A DNA stretch of 64,000 bases from DATASD01 sp035478835 (GTDB lineage Bacteria; Patescibacteriota; Saccharimonadia; Saccharimonadales; UBA4665). The position numbers were made by a program, and so were the translations under genes. The stretch spans positions 186,001 through 250,000 of the forward strand of contig DATIJH010000002.1 in the NCBI GenBank assembly GCA_035478835.1, given 5' to 3'. The notes below the pieces were generated by a model that ran no database searches, was not told where the DNA came from, and saw only the letters and a list, made by a program, of their open reading frames with translations. Shown piece after piece: positions 33,596 through 42,526 of this stretch. Position 1 is the first letter of the stretch, and each line of letters starts with the position of its first letter.

Positions 33596-34630
33596 ATGGC
33601 CGAGCAGTGCGACCTTTCGCCCAATGCGCCTACCCCTGAACAGCTCACGGCTTTCGTGCGACAGCTTGGCCCCTGCACGAGTGCGCAACCAACATTCACC
33701 GAGCTAAGCGACGGTTTCAATCATGTGAATTATGTATGCGAAGGCGGCCCGGCGGAACTCACTTGCGATGGAGAGTCAGGAGTGCTGCTCCCAGAGCGAA
33801 TCGTAATTCGTTATGCGCAGCGACCCAATGATTCCACGGATTGTGCATTGCGCCGCGAACACGCCATGCTTCAGTTCTTAGATGAGCGCCTGCCGCCCGG
33901 AACTGTACCGAAAAGCTACGCCTGCCGCCCATCGCCTATACTTGGCGGCCATGCCGTGCTGCTCGAAGAGTTTGTAGAGGGTACGGTCAAAGCCGAAATG
34001 AACTCGCTGACGCTGGATGAAACGAAGGCACTTGCCCGGACGGTCAGCAGCCTGCACGCCATAACAGACGCCCGATTTAGCAGCCAGCCCGGCGGTCAGG
34101 CAGATTCCTGTGGCGATTACGCTACGTACATCCGCGCGCTCTTGTACAAAAGCGTCCACATGCGGTTGCACGTCCTTGGCATGGAGGCGCATGAGATTGC
34201 TGGCGGCCTGCTTGTCAGGGGTATTAGAAAACTCGAGGGCATGCTCGCTGCGCCAGAACTCAACGACAGAAGGAGTACTTACACCGTTGTGCATGGCGAT
34301 CTCAATCCGCGCAATTTTATAATTCGGCCGGATGGCAGCGTAACCCTTATTGACGCCGAAGGTATACGATTTGGCGATCCGGCCAACGACAACGCATACT
34401 TGTTTGTGAATAACGGCTGGAAGCAGAGCTACAGAGAGCCGTATTACGGCGCGTACCGGGCGCCGGCTACCTGTGGAGACGTGATTGGACGGAGCGCAGT
34501 GTACGACTTGCTCAATAGCCTGGATGACATAGTGTGGGTTACGGCAAAGCGCCTCGAGAACCCCGGGCAAGCTGATTGGTACAAAGAATATCGCAAGCGT
34601 CACCAGACGCTTGAGCGCCTCGCCGCCTAG
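33596..34630 (+). CDS. APH-family phosphotransferase (aminoglycoside/choline kinase-like)
   Basis: The 344-aa kinase-fold product has the APH catalytic loop VVHGDLNPRNFII (Asp and Asn, about 253-265), the metal motif VTLIDAEGIRFGDPANDNAY, and the N-lobe Lys region (ERIVIRYA). It may phosphorylate an antibiotic, choline, sugar or an unknown small molecule. TATAGT (33580-33585) lies 10 bases before ATG 33596, with no clear Shine-Dalgarno, so the leader is very short. Longer in-frame starts are rejected as they overlap the promoter. Confidence 0.85.
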   Translation: MAEQCDLSPNAPTPEQLTAFVRQLGPCTSAQPTFTELSDGFNHVNYVCEGGPAELTCDGESGVLLPERIVIRYAQRPNDSTDCALRREHAMLQFLDERLPPGTVPKSYACRPSPILGGHAVLLEEFVEGTVKAEMNSLTLDETKALARTVSSLHAITDARFSSQPGGQADSCGDYATYIRALLYKSVHMRLHVLGMEAHEIAGGLLVRGIRKLEGMLAAPELNDRRSTYTVVHGDLNPRNFIIRPDGSVTLIDAEGIRFGDPANDNAYLFVNNGWKQSYREPYYGAYRAPATCGDVIGRSAVYDLLNSLDDIVWVTAKRLENPGQADWYKEYRKRHQTLERLAA

Positions 34631-34747
34631 TATATTCTCGCGCGCAGGCCTATACTGCAAATAGGTGAGCGCGCATGCTCGCCGCCGAATCTCGTCACCG
34701 CTGTTACCTTATTGACATAATGCTATAAAAATGTAATTATATTGCAT

Positions 34748-35590
34748 ATGCTGCAGAGCACGGAGACCTTGCAAAGCCACGCGTTCGTTGAACGCTCTCT
34801 TGAAGGCGCGCAGGAGCTCCTGGCTCGGCCCGAACTCGAAGCCCAGCTTACGTTAACCGGTGCCTATCGTTATTTAATCGAAAACAGTTTTATACCAAAT
34901 GTAAGCGCCGACGGCGTAGTGAGCATCCCTCGAGAATACCAAGGGCGCGATACGATGCCCGTGCTTAGTGCGCCAGTGGGTACGCGGCTGCGGCTTTCGC
35001 CGGAATTCGCTTTCTTCACACCGGGACGTGAGAGGTATGCGCGGCAAGCGCTCGATGTATGTTTTGGCGACCAAAATGCCGTTGATGTGGAGATGCCTCA
35101 AGTTGTGAACACGCTTTACAAAAGCCTTGCTCGTTCTGAAGTCGTGTTGCCAACCAGTGATAAACCTGATGTGGCCGCTCTCGTTACAACCTCTCGTTTT
35201 ACACATAATTTTTCGCGGGCAGGCAGGATGATATTAGCGGCGGCGCTGCCTGTCATGGTATTACGCCCAAATGCCGATAGGGCTGCCTCGCCGAGCGTGA
35301 TGGTGCATGAAACGCATCATATCCTTCAGGACTGGTGGCATACTGTTATGCCAGCTGAGGTTATACGCGTCAGATCCCAATTTAGGCAGCAGCGTGAGCT
35401 CGAGGCTTATGGCGTCGGCGCTGTTGTAGCGGAGCATATGCAGCAGGCTGGCGACCACCTGTCGAGAGCCGATAAGAGGCATCTGAGGATGGGTGGCGTT
35501 TTGCGAGAAGCTGGCGGTGGCCAAATGCCGACGCGTCCGACGGCCGAGGTTATGCGGCACCTTTGCCGCAACGGCATCTTTATCAAATAG
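34748..35590 (+). CDS. Unknown protein with HExxH metallopeptidase motif
   Basis: The 280-aa product contains HETHH at residues 187-191 (VMVHETHHILQDWWH), the zincin HExxH pattern, and a downstream helix RQQRELEAYGVGAV with Glu that could be the third zinc ligand, as in gluzincins. The N-terminal 180 residues carry no recognised domain. TTGACA (34712-34717) and an AT-rich -10 region lie upstream of ATG 34748. A cytoplasmic metallopeptidase is plausible. A hairpin at 35591-35620 follows. Confidence 0.55.
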   Translation: MLQSTETLQSHAFVERSLEGAQELLARPELEAQLTLTGAYRYLIENSFIPNVSADGVVSIPREYQGRDTMPVLSAPVGTRLRLSPEFAFFTPGRERYARQALDVCFGDQNAVDVEMPQVVNTLYKSLARSEVVLPTSDKPDVAALVTTSRFTHNFSRAGRMILAAALPVMVLRPNADRAASPSVMVHETHHILQDWWHTVMPAEVIRVRSQFRQQRELEAYGVGAVVAEHMQQAGDHLSRADKRHLRMGGVLREAGGGQMPTRPTAEVMRHLCRNGIFIK

Positions 35591-35620
35591 ATTACGCCGC
35601 CAGTTTCGTGGCGGCGTAAT
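35591..35620 (+). terminator. Hairpin after the HExxH gene
   Basis: A 12-bp stem ATTACGCCGCCA / TGGCGGCGTAAT directly follows the stop codon. The T tract downstream is weak, but the position fits a terminator between convergent genes. Confidence 0.6.
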
Positions 35621-35679
35621 CGTATTTGTAGTTTTGACTGCTGGCAGGTGCTTTTTTGAGCCGTAGCTCGAGCTGCTTG

Positions 35680-36216
35680 CTATGCGCCGGTCTGAATGGC
35701 TGTGGCCGAAAAGCCAGGGCAGCTGTAATCCGACCAGCTGGCCGTCACTGCAGTTGCGAGTCCGGGCACAAACATTTGCATGCTCGAACCAAGCGGACTG
35801 CACGCGCCCGGGTCAAAGTTGCCCTGTTGCGGAAACGCCACAACACTGTGCGCTTGTCCGCCGGGGCTCAGGGTAACAGTGGTGACGGCATATAGCGCGT
35901 TTGCTGCTGCACCGCCGCCAACCTGCATATTGCTGGCATCACGCATGAATACACCCGGATAACCAGTGATAGTGCAGGTTGTGCTGCTGCTATTCGTCAG
36001 CACGGCGTGCTTGTAAATGGTGCCCGCCGCTCCGCTTGAGCTGCCTTGGCTCAGCGTGAGGTGGGCGCAAGGTGCCGCCGCTGTAGTCGTGCCGCTATGT
36101 TTGTGTTTGTACCAAATCCAATAAGCCGCCCCGGCAATCACTGCCAGTACGATGATTATCACAATAACCGCCATAGCATTCCCGCGCTCGTTACTGTCCA
36201 GATCTGTCCGCGCCAT
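35680..36216 (-). CDS. DUF4232-like membrane-anchored protein
   Basis: The 178-aa product has one N-terminal helix (about 15-33, AVIVIIIVLAVIAGAAYWI) followed by an extracytoplasmic domain of the DUF4232 type: opening CAHLTLSQ, TNSSSTTCTITGYPGV, and a closing YSCPGF, the paired Cys typical of the family. DUF4232 proteins are common secreted or anchored proteins in Actinobacteria. GGGGAG lies 8 bases before ATG 36216. The function is unknown. Confidence 0.8.
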   Translation of the reverse strand: MARTDLDSNERGNAMAVIVIIIVLAVIAGAAYWIWYKHKHSGTTTAAAPCAHLTLSQGSSSGAAGTIYKHAVLTNSSSTTCTITGYPGVFMRDASNMQVGGGAAANALYAVTTVTLSPGGQAHSVVAFPQQGNFDPGACSPLGSSMQMFVPGLATAVTASWSDYSCPGFSATAIQTGA

Positions 36217-36289
36217 AAGTAGCTCCCCACATTATTTGATACGCGGAAGTATAGCGAGGGTTGGCTGTCGCAACAAGACTTTATCATAC

Positions 36290-36339
36290 AAAAATCCGCC
36301 GCATTTAACCTTGCCTATGACGATAGGTTAAATGCGGCT
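36290..36339 (-). terminator. Intrinsic terminator of the TetR-monooxygenase operon
   Basis: GCCGCATTTAACC (36298-36310) and GGTTAAATGCGGC (36326-36338) form a 13-bp stem followed on the minus strand by a TTTTT run (36291-36296). Confidence 0.88.
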
Positions 36340-36355
36340 GCTCCGGGGCAAAAAG

Positions 36356-37555
36356 TTAGTATTGTTTGAGCGTAATCGCATCGAACGGGGCGCGGAACAT
36401 TTTGACCATCGAGTTTCGCCACGGCATTTTGGGCAGCAAGCGAATGTTGAGGTCGCCAAACCACCGCGCAAACGCACTCGCCGGCACAAACTGCTTGCCG
36501 GCAGAAATCGCCGATTTTTGGTTGGCGAGCACGAAGGGGCGCATGGCTGATTCGTAGCCCGCAAATGCGGCAGCATGGTTTCCGGCTGCTGTTTTGAGCT
36601 CGCCCGCCAGCACGTACGCGCCGACTAATGCCAGGCTGGTACCTTGGCCGGACAGCGGCGAGGCGCAGTACGCGGCGTCGCCGAGCAGCACCACGCGGCC
36701 CTGGCTCCACGTATCGAGCGTAACCTGGCTGATGCTGTCAAAATAAAAGTCCGGCGCGGTTTCCATAGCCTTTAGTAGCTTGGGCACTTCCCAGCCAAGC
36801 GTTTTGAACTGCTCGCCGACAATGCGTTTTTGGGCGGCAATATCGCGAAAATCGTACTCGAGCGGCTTGGAAGCAAAGTAAAAGATCGCCTTGGCTTCCT
36901 CCTGGTTGCGCGTGGTGTACATGCCGGCCAGCTTGCCGGGCGCGCGGTGCAAAACCTCCCGATCCTTTAAATGTAAATAGTTTGGGATGGTGAAGAGTGA
37001 TACGTAATAGCCGAGGTGATTAAAGCCTGGCTCGCCGCTCCATACTTGATGGCGTACGTTGGAATGCATGCCGTCGGCGCCGACGAGGATGTCGTAGTGC
37101 TGCACTGAGCCGCTTTTAAGATGTACGGTTACACCGGACACGCTCTGCTGGAGCGCCTCGATGCTGTCGTTCCATATGTAGTGCACGCGTTTAGCGGTCT
37201 TTTGGTATAGCAGGTGCAGGAGATCGCTTCGCATGAGTTCGGTGTCGGCGGTTTCGCCTTCGCCGGCAAAAAGCGCCATGATTTTACCAGGCTCGGCCGT
37301 GACTTTGCCGTGTTCGTCCACGTAGCTGGCGGCGTTATCTATGGCTGCCGCACGCACTGCGGGCAATAAGCCCATCTTTTTGATGACTTGAACGGCAGGG
37401 CCGCGAACGTCAACGGCGTACCCGCCGGCGCGCAGACTGCCGGCGCGTTCCACAATGGTCACGTCGTATCCGTATTCGGTCAGCCAGTGGGCGAGCGCCA
37501 TACCGGCAACGCCGGCGCCCGAAATTAAAACGGTTTTCGTAGTGGTTTGTTTCAT
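36356..37555 (-). CDS. FAD-dependent monooxygenase (TetX/PHBH-like)
   Basis: The 399-aa product has an N-terminal dinucleotide site LISGAGVAGMALAHWL (GxGxxG), the DG motif VGADGMHSNVR (about 160-170), and the flavin-ribityl GDAAYCASPLSGQGTSLAL (about 280-300). It belongs to the group with TetX and PHBH-like flavin monooxygenases that hydroxylate aromatic compounds, including tetracyclines. It is the second gene of an operon with tetR (4-base ATGA overlap), which fits a xenobiotic-induced enzyme. Confidence 0.92.
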   Translation of the reverse strand: MKQTTTKTVLISGAGVAGMALAHWLTEYGYDVTIVERAGSLRAGGYAVDVRGPAVQVIKKMGLLPAVRAAAIDNAASYVDEHGKVTAEPGKIMALFAGEGETADTELMRSDLLHLLYQKTAKRVHYIWNDSIEALQQSVSGVTVHLKSGSVQHYDILVGADGMHSNVRHQVWSGEPGFNHLGYYVSLFTIPNYLHLKDREVLHRAPGKLAGMYTTRNQEEAKAIFYFASKPLEYDFRDIAAQKRIVGEQFKTLGWEVPKLLKAMETAPDFYFDSISQVTLDTWSQGRVVLLGDAAYCASPLSGQGTSLALVGAYVLAGELKTAAGNHAAAFAGYESAMRPFVLANQKSAISAGKQFVPASAFARWFGDLNIRLLPKMPWRNSMVKMFRAPFDAITLKQY

Positions 37556-38178
37556 GCCTGCTCCTTTTTAACGATGGTGAACGCGGTGTCGATAAGTGTT
37601 CTTGTGAACTGCTTCAGATTGAATTCCGGGTGTCCGGCGAGCTGGCCGAGAAAGCCGTCCCGGGCGCTGTCAATAATAATGGCGGTGTTAAAAACGTCGA
37701 ACTGGCCGAACTCGCCGCTGGCCTGGCCCTGCTTTAGAATATCGGCGATCGGCACAAAGCCGGCGTGCACGGCATCTTCGCGGTGCAGGGGAGCCCCGTC
37801 TTTACCACGGGCGACGAACAGGATTTCGATAAGTGCCTGAAAGAGCTCCGGCCGCGCGCCCATAAATGTCAGATCTGCCTCGAGCGCCCCACGCAATTTG
37901 TCGCTGGCCGTTGTTGCCAAGGCAATCCGTTCGCCAACGTGTGCGGTGCGCTGCTGGTTGATCGTAGCGTACACCTCTTCAGTCAGTTCTTCTTTATTCG
38001 TAAAATGGTATGAGATCAGGCTGGCGCTGATGCCGGCTTTTTTGGCGATCTTTGAAAAACTCGTGTTGACGTAGCCGTACTCGGCCAGTACACCGATGGT
38101 CGCCTCGACGATCTGTGCGCGCCGCGCCTGCTCGATAAATGACTTGTCCTGATTGCTTGAGCTATTATTTGAATGCAT
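37552..38178 (-). CDS. TetR-family transcriptional regulator
   Basis: The 208-aa product has the N-terminal TetR HTH: RRAQIVEATIGVLAEYGYVN then TSFSKIAKKAGISASLISYHF (about residues 20-62). The C-terminal domain should bind a ligand. The start at ATG 38178 is chosen because TATATT (38185-38190, minus strand) ends exactly 6 bases before it, making it leaderless; the longer frame would start in the promoter. An inverted repeat TTTGAA-N6-TTCAAA (38168-38185) covers the ATG, a probable autoregulatory operator. It overlaps the monooxygenase gene by 4 bases. Confidence 0.92.
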   Translation of the reverse strand: MHSNNSSSNQDKSFIEQARRAQIVEATIGVLAEYGYVNTSFSKIAKKAGISASLISYHFTNKEELTEEVYATINQQRTAHVGERIALATTASDKLRGALEADLTFMGARPELFQALIEILFVARGKDGAPLHREDAVHAGFVPIADILKQGQASGEFGQFDVFNTAIIIDSARDGFLGQLAGHPEFNLKQFTRTLIDTAFTIVKKEQA

Positions 38179-38185
38179 GTTCAAA
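38168..38185. promoter_or_regulatory. TetR operator candidate over the tetR start codon
   Basis: TTTGAA (38168-38173) and TTCAAA (38180-38185) are perfect inverted arms separated by TGCATG. The site spans the start codon and touches the -10 box, so binding would block both transcription and translation of tetR. Confidence 0.55.
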
Positions 38186-38297
38186 ATATAGCATGCACAT
38201 TCAGGATCTGCAAACGATTTCACTCGCAGTTTACTTTTACCTCTGTAAAATTATAGGCTTTGCACGAGCCGCCGCGCCAAAAGCGTATACTAAAAGC

Positions 38298-38732
38298 ATG
38301 AAATATAACGATGCGCGTACGCGCCAAGCCATACGTCACACGGTTCACTGCCTGGTTGGCTGCGGCATTGGCGAAATTACAGGCATGGTAATTGCCGCTG
38401 GTCTTGGTTGGCACCGGCCCGGGCGCTTGGCGCTGGCCATTATTTTGGCGTTTGTGTTTGGCTACGGTCTCACCTATCGGGGCGTACGGCGACATGCCAC
38501 TACGGCCCGCGAGGCAATACGCATCACCATGGCGACCGATACGGTTTCGATTGCAACAATGGAGCTTGTGGATAACACGATTGAACTGCTCATTCCCAAT
38601 GCGCTGATGGTGACGGCGACGTCGTTTCGATTTTGGTGGGGGCTTGCGCTTTCGCTGGCGATTGCGTTCGTGGTAACGGTGCCGGTCAACCGCTGGATGA
38701 TGGGCAAGCAGCCGCACGCGCACAATCGTTAG
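38298..38732 (+). CDS. DUF4396-like membrane protein
   Basis: The 144-aa product has three to four transmembrane helices and the N-terminal HCLVGCGIGEITGMVIAAGL, which matches the HCxxGCxxGE signature of DUF4396 proteins, with a conserved His/Cys pair that may bind metal. The start at 38298 follows TATACT (38286-38291) by 6 bases, so it is leaderless; a longer frame is rejected. It is divergent from tetR and might share regulation. The function is unknown. Confidence 0.75.
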   Translation: MKYNDARTRQAIRHTVHCLVGCGIGEITGMVIAAGLGWHRPGRLALAIILAFVFGYGLTYRGVRRHATTAREAIRITMATDTVSIATMELVDNTIELLIPNALMVTATSFRFWWGLALSLAIAFVVTVPVNRWMMGKQPHAHNR

Positions 38733-38796
38733 CGGCATTTATAGCACCCGCGATACAATAGAAATACCGGAATAACCGGATATGACAAGGGGATAT

Positions 38797-40086
38797 ATGG
38801 ACCGACTGCAATTACCGTTTAATGATCCTGAAGCGTACCAAGAGGGGCGCTTGGCGGCTTACTACGATATGCTGCACCAGGCTGATGTTTCGTCGTTTGA
38901 CGACCCAGAAATCGGCATGACGGTTGTCTGGCGATACAAAGATGTGGAGCAGGTTATGCTGGGGGCTGATCCTGCGATTTCGAACAAGAATTCCCTTGAT
39001 CCGCTGACGCCGCTCGGACAGTTTGCGACGAATCCGCAGGCGTGGCCGCATTTAGTGCACTTGCTGACGCGCGTTACGCCATCAACGGCCAACGCACCAA
39101 AGGCCCCGCATGACCAGGTGAAACGCACGCTCCTTGACAGTGAGCATCCGCGTTCACTCCGGCCGCAGGGATTCGCGGACCGGTACGGAGACCTAATACG
39201 CGAGCGAGTCGACGAGGCGGCAAGCGATTTACGGACTGCGCTGGAGCAAAAGCGCGTGGCAGACTTCGGCAAGATATTTGCCGGTCCGGTTGCTGCCGGC
39301 GTGATCGGCGCGGCGCTTGGGCTGCCCCGTGCCGAATGGCCCAAGATTGAGCGCAAGGCCACGGCGCAAGCTGCGCTGCTCGGACAGATTCTGCCCCGGA
39401 ACGAGCAGGCTCCGGCTTTGGGCGCGCTCGTCGATCTTTCCAAAATGTCCGGGCACTCAATACGGCAAAACATAGAGGCGCCTACCGATTCCTTGGCCGG
39501 CTTGCTGGCGCGCCAAGGCGACCGGGCTTTGTCCAAAAAATTAGCAACATCAGCGATGATGAATCTGGTAGCGGCTGGATTTATCACCACGTATGGCACA
39601 ATACTCAACAGTGAACGGCATATACTCAGTACCTGGGGTAGCGCGATCCGGAGGGGCTTAAGCGACCCGGCGACTGTCCGGGGTACGATTACCGAGTCGC
39701 TGCGAACAGACACGTCATTACTGGGCTGGAAGCGCAAAACGGTCAGTGAATTAACGCTGCCAAGCGGCGCTAAAATACCGCCAAACCGCCAGGTAGTGGC
39801 TTTGATCGGCGCCGCCAACCGCGATCCGAACGTGTTTAGCGATCCACACGAGAGGCGGCCCGACCGGTATGACATGCCGCGCGCGCCGCGGCCATTGACT
39901 TTTGGCCTGGGACCGCATTATTGCGTAGGGTATGAACTGGCCACACTCGAATTAACGACTGCCTTGCTCACAGTCCGAGAGCAACTCCCGGATCTGCAAT
40001 TGCATAACCCAGCACTCATTAAATACAAAGCCGATAGTATGTTTCGCCTTCCGGCGACTGCCGTGCGCGTAATGCTTGGGGCGTAA
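38797..40086 (+). CDS. Cytochrome P450-like monooxygenase
   Basis: The 429-aa soluble product has the P450 signatures: heme loop FGLGPHYCVGYELA (axial ligand Cys376), ExxR pair ESLR (about residue 299), and the PDRYD meander. The I-helix reads AAGFITTYGT; the usual acid-alcohol pair AGx(D/E)T is altered, which may change oxygen activation. Such enzymes oxidise lipids, terpenes or drugs and need an electron donor not clearly encoded here. AAGGGG precedes ATG 38797; TACAAT (38754-38759) is the -10 box. P450s are rare in Patescibacteria. Confidence 0.85.
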   Translation: MDRLQLPFNDPEAYQEGRLAAYYDMLHQADVSSFDDPEIGMTVVWRYKDVEQVMLGADPAISNKNSLDPLTPLGQFATNPQAWPHLVHLLTRVTPSTANAPKAPHDQVKRTLLDSEHPRSLRPQGFADRYGDLIRERVDEAASDLRTALEQKRVADFGKIFAGPVAAGVIGAALGLPRAEWPKIERKATAQAALLGQILPRNEQAPALGALVDLSKMSGHSIRQNIEAPTDSLAGLLARQGDRALSKKLATSAMMNLVAAGFITTYGTILNSERHILSTWGSAIRRGLSDPATVRGTITESLRTDTSLLGWKRKTVSELTLPSGAKIPPNRQVVALIGAANRDPNVFSDPHERRPDRYDMPRAPRPLTFGLGPHYCVGYELATLELTTALLTVREQLPDLQLHNPALIKYKADSMFRLPATAVRVMLGA

Positions 40087-40096
40087 GGACCGTTTT

Positions 40097-40654
40097 TTAT
40101 GACAGTTTTGTCATGTGCCGCACGCCAAGTCCGACCAAAACGATCATAACTGCGGTGCCGGCAAAGGCTGCAAGCGCGGCGAATTTAGCAATTTGGCCGA
40201 ATGTCCAGTACGCATAACCGTCGCCCAGCAGCAAACCGCGCAGCGTTTCGCCCTGGAACAGCGTTTGCTGTTGTTGCTTGAGCTGTGCATTTGTCGGGTC
40301 GGCAAGCGCCTCGGTACTTATTTCGGCATACGTTTTGCCGCCGGCTATTTTGCTTAGGTGTACGCCAATAAAGTTGTTGGCATATACCTTTGCCTGGTCG
40401 CCGGTGAGTAACTGTTGGCCGGAGTACTTGCCCATCGCAGTTTGATCTGCGGCTGGCAGAGCATTAAATGCTGCACTGTCTTTGGCCGGGAAATAGATTT
40501 TTTGAGCGGATAATTCGGTTGTAACGCTCGACTTGGCAAATGAATAAGCCTTCCACGAAAGCCCGCCTATCACCAACATGACGACCGCGACCGCCGCACC
40601 TAACAAGACGAACACTTTGTCGATTGTTCGCCGATCTGATTTTGCTTTTTTCAT
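40097..40654 (-). CDS. Two-helix membrane protein of actinobacterial type
   Basis: The 185-aa product has an N-terminal helix (about 13-38), an extracytoplasmic loop of about 100 residues, and a C-terminal helix (about 150-175). The loop contains the pattern ADPTNAQL then TLFQGETLRGLLLG, common in unnamed actinobacterial membrane proteins. The function is not known. A GGGGGTGAG Shine-Dalgarno precedes ATG 40654. Confidence 0.6.
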   Translation of the reverse strand: MKKAKSDRRTIDKVFVLLGAAVAVVMLVIGGLSWKAYSFAKSSVTTELSAQKIYFPAKDSAAFNALPAADQTAMGKYSGQQLLTGDQAKVYANNFIGVHLSKIAGGKTYAEISTEALADPTNAQLKQQQQTLFQGETLRGLLLGDGYAYWTFGQIAKFAALAAFAGTAVMIVLVGLGVRHMTKLS

Positions 40655-40796
40655 CTCACCCCCTATTTATAGGTTGTATTATTCACATACTGCGTGCCTG
40701 CGTCAAGGTCGGCCGGCACAAAAACGTGTTTTTGTGTATGATAGGATGCATGGCTGCATCTGTCAGCAGTAATTATTTACAGAAGGAGTTATGATC

Positions 40797-41261
40797 ATGC
40801 GTGGCCCGGAAAACCGTTTTAATCGCAAATTTTTGCCCGCCGCCGTCGCCGCAGTCGCAGGGTCGGTGGCGTTCGCGTTATTGTACCAGGAGCCAACCCC
40901 CGTGCCGACACCTGCGCCATCTGTTGAGACCCCTACCACTAAACCAGATATGCCGCACCCCGAGTGTTCCGGCATTGAGGTTAAAGCCAACCCCGCCGAC
41001 CGGCAAAAGTTTGATTTCCAGCTTGCAACACAGAATTTGGAAAATGCGACAATGTGGGACATGCAAGACGTGGAGTACGATTTTGGCGACGGCCCCAGCC
41101 GGTACTCCAACATGATTGTTGCGGAGCACACATACGACAACCCCGGTACATACCACGTGTCGGCCATTATTCACATGGATTCGGCCACTGGCAAACCGAT
41201 TAACAAAACGAACACTGTTGATTGTCCATCAATAACAGTACAAGTTCCGGCGGCAAACTAA
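40797..41261 (+). CDS. Anchored PKD-like domain protein
   Basis: The 154-aa product has an N-terminal signal anchor (about 11-30), a Pro/Thr-rich linker, and a PKD-like beta-sandwich: VEYDFGDG and EHTYDNPGTYHVSAII are the hallmarks. PKD domains mediate surface protein contacts. The start at ATG 40797 is 8 bases from GGAG, better than the ATG at 40791. Its stop overlaps the next ATG (TAATG), so the two genes are coupled. Confidence 0.75.
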   Translation: MRGPENRFNRKFLPAAVAAVAGSVAFALLYQEPTPVPTPAPSVETPTTKPDMPHPECSGIEVKANPADRQKFDFQLATQNLENATMWDMQDVEYDFGDGPSRYSNMIVAEHTYDNPGTYHVSAIIHMDSATGKPINKTNTVDCPSITVQVPAAN

Positions 41262-41821
41262 TGCGGACCTACGATACGAAAGAAAGCGCCGGCACGGCGT
41301 TCAATAGAATGCTCGATATGGCCAAACACAGCGTCTTTAAACTTGGTGTTCACCAAAATTACGAGGGTGAAGACAGTAGCGCGTCATGGGGCGCGTGGCG
41401 CAGCGGCGCTCATGAAGACTCTATATGGCTTATGTATCAGGAGCCGCGCTACACCGACTGGATAGAACGCTGCATAGGGCTCCGCAACCGAGGGGTAAAA
41501 TTTACCCGGGCCCAGATCGTTGATGTGCCGCTTAGCGACTACACACAGTGGATGCTATCTGTTTTTCGCGAGTACGAAACCATGGGCGCAGAAAAGGTTG
41601 TCACGGCAACGACCGAGCAGGTGAGGGGCCTGGCGTTGCCTCCAAACGATTTTGTCATCGCCGACGATGCGTTGGTTTTGCAATGGGATTACGCGTCCGG
41701 CACGCAGGGCGAAGTTTCTGGCGCCCGGCTTATGGAACCGGCCGACGGCCCTCAGTTTGCTGCGTATCTCGTACTTCGCGATACGGTATTGAGCGTCGCA
41801 TCGCCGCTGACACGTCAATAG
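41261..41821 (+). CDS. DUF6879-like protein
   Basis: The 186-aa product has the layout of DUF6879: an N-terminal motif WLMYQEPRYTDWIERC, VPLSDYTQWML, and a C-terminal FVIADDALVLQWDYASGTQG, where many DUF6879 proteins read DFWLFDxxxVxxxxYDxxG. These soluble proteins are widespread in Actinobacteria and have no known function. It is translationally coupled to the PKD gene by a one-base overlap. Confidence 0.65.
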   Translation: MRTYDTKESAGTAFNRMLDMAKHSVFKLGVHQNYEGEDSSASWGAWRSGAHEDSIWLMYQEPRYTDWIERCIGLRNRGVKFTRAQIVDVPLSDYTQWMLSVFREYETMGAEKVVTATTEQVRGLALPPNDFVIADDALVLQWDYASGTQGEVSGARLMEPADGPQFAAYLVLRDTVLSVASPLTRQ

Positions 41822-41902
41822 CGCTATGTATGCTTGGCGCGTGTAAGCACGCACGGCTGGCACTTCGGCGACGACGTCTTTCGCGGCCATGCCCGCGTGC
41901 CG

Positions 41903-42526
41903 TTATTTTTTAAGCGTACCGGAACGCAGCAGGCGCATAACAACCCCAACCGCTACGACCGCACCAGCAAAAATCCAGGCGGCTCGAAATCCACCGTACT
42001 TTAGATCTGATCCAACATACAACGCGTGCAAAAAGACGGCAAACATGACCGCATAACTGATGTAATGCAGCCAGTGCCACGTTCGCTTTTTGGTGTCGAT
42101 CCATTGCAGCGAGCTCAATACGATAATCGCCACACCATACATGGCCAAAATTCCAAATGCCACCGCAATGCCGCCAAAGGGCAGACCAAACAGCCGTGTG
42201 CCATTGCTGTATTGCGACAGGAACGGAACCAAAACCTGCACTGGCGAGAACGTAATAAAGTGGTCGATAAGTAAAAATCCGACGTGCACCGCAATGCTGG
42301 CGCACAGTGCGAGCGCCATGGCTTTGTGGATGGCCCAGGCTTTGATCGGCTCGATAAAGCGGTAAGTGAGTCCGGTTACCTGGCCGATGCCGGACAGCAT
42401 CAAAAGTATTAATAGACCTGCGGCCGTAAAGCCTGCCGCGCGGATAACGTACCACTCCCATGAGACGCCGACGCGCTGTGTAATCGTGCTGGCGGTAGAA
42501 GTGGCGAGTATGTCAAGCGTTATCAT
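41903..42526 (-). CDS. Ferric-reductase-like transmembrane heme protein
   Basis: The 207-aa product has six predicted transmembrane helices and His pairs on two of them: the HKAMALALCASIAVHVGF helix and the HWLHYISYAVMFAVFLHALY helix, the pattern that binds b-type hemes in the ferric reductase/NOX transmembrane superfamily. It has no FAD or NAD domain of its own; those are supplied by the operon's first gene. It is the last gene of an operon (reductase, ApbE, this gene) and overlaps apbE by 4 bases. Confidence 0.85.
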   Translation of the reverse strand: MITLDILATSTASTITQRVGVSWEWYVIRAAGFTAAGLLILLMLSGIGQVTGLTYRFIEPIKAWAIHKAMALALCASIAVHVGFLLIDHFITFSPVQVLVPFLSQYSNGTRLFGLPFGGIAVAFGILAMYGVAIIVLSSLQWIDTKKRTWHWLHYISYAVMFAVFLHALYVGSDLKYGGFRAAWIFAGAVVAVGVVMRLLRSGTLKK

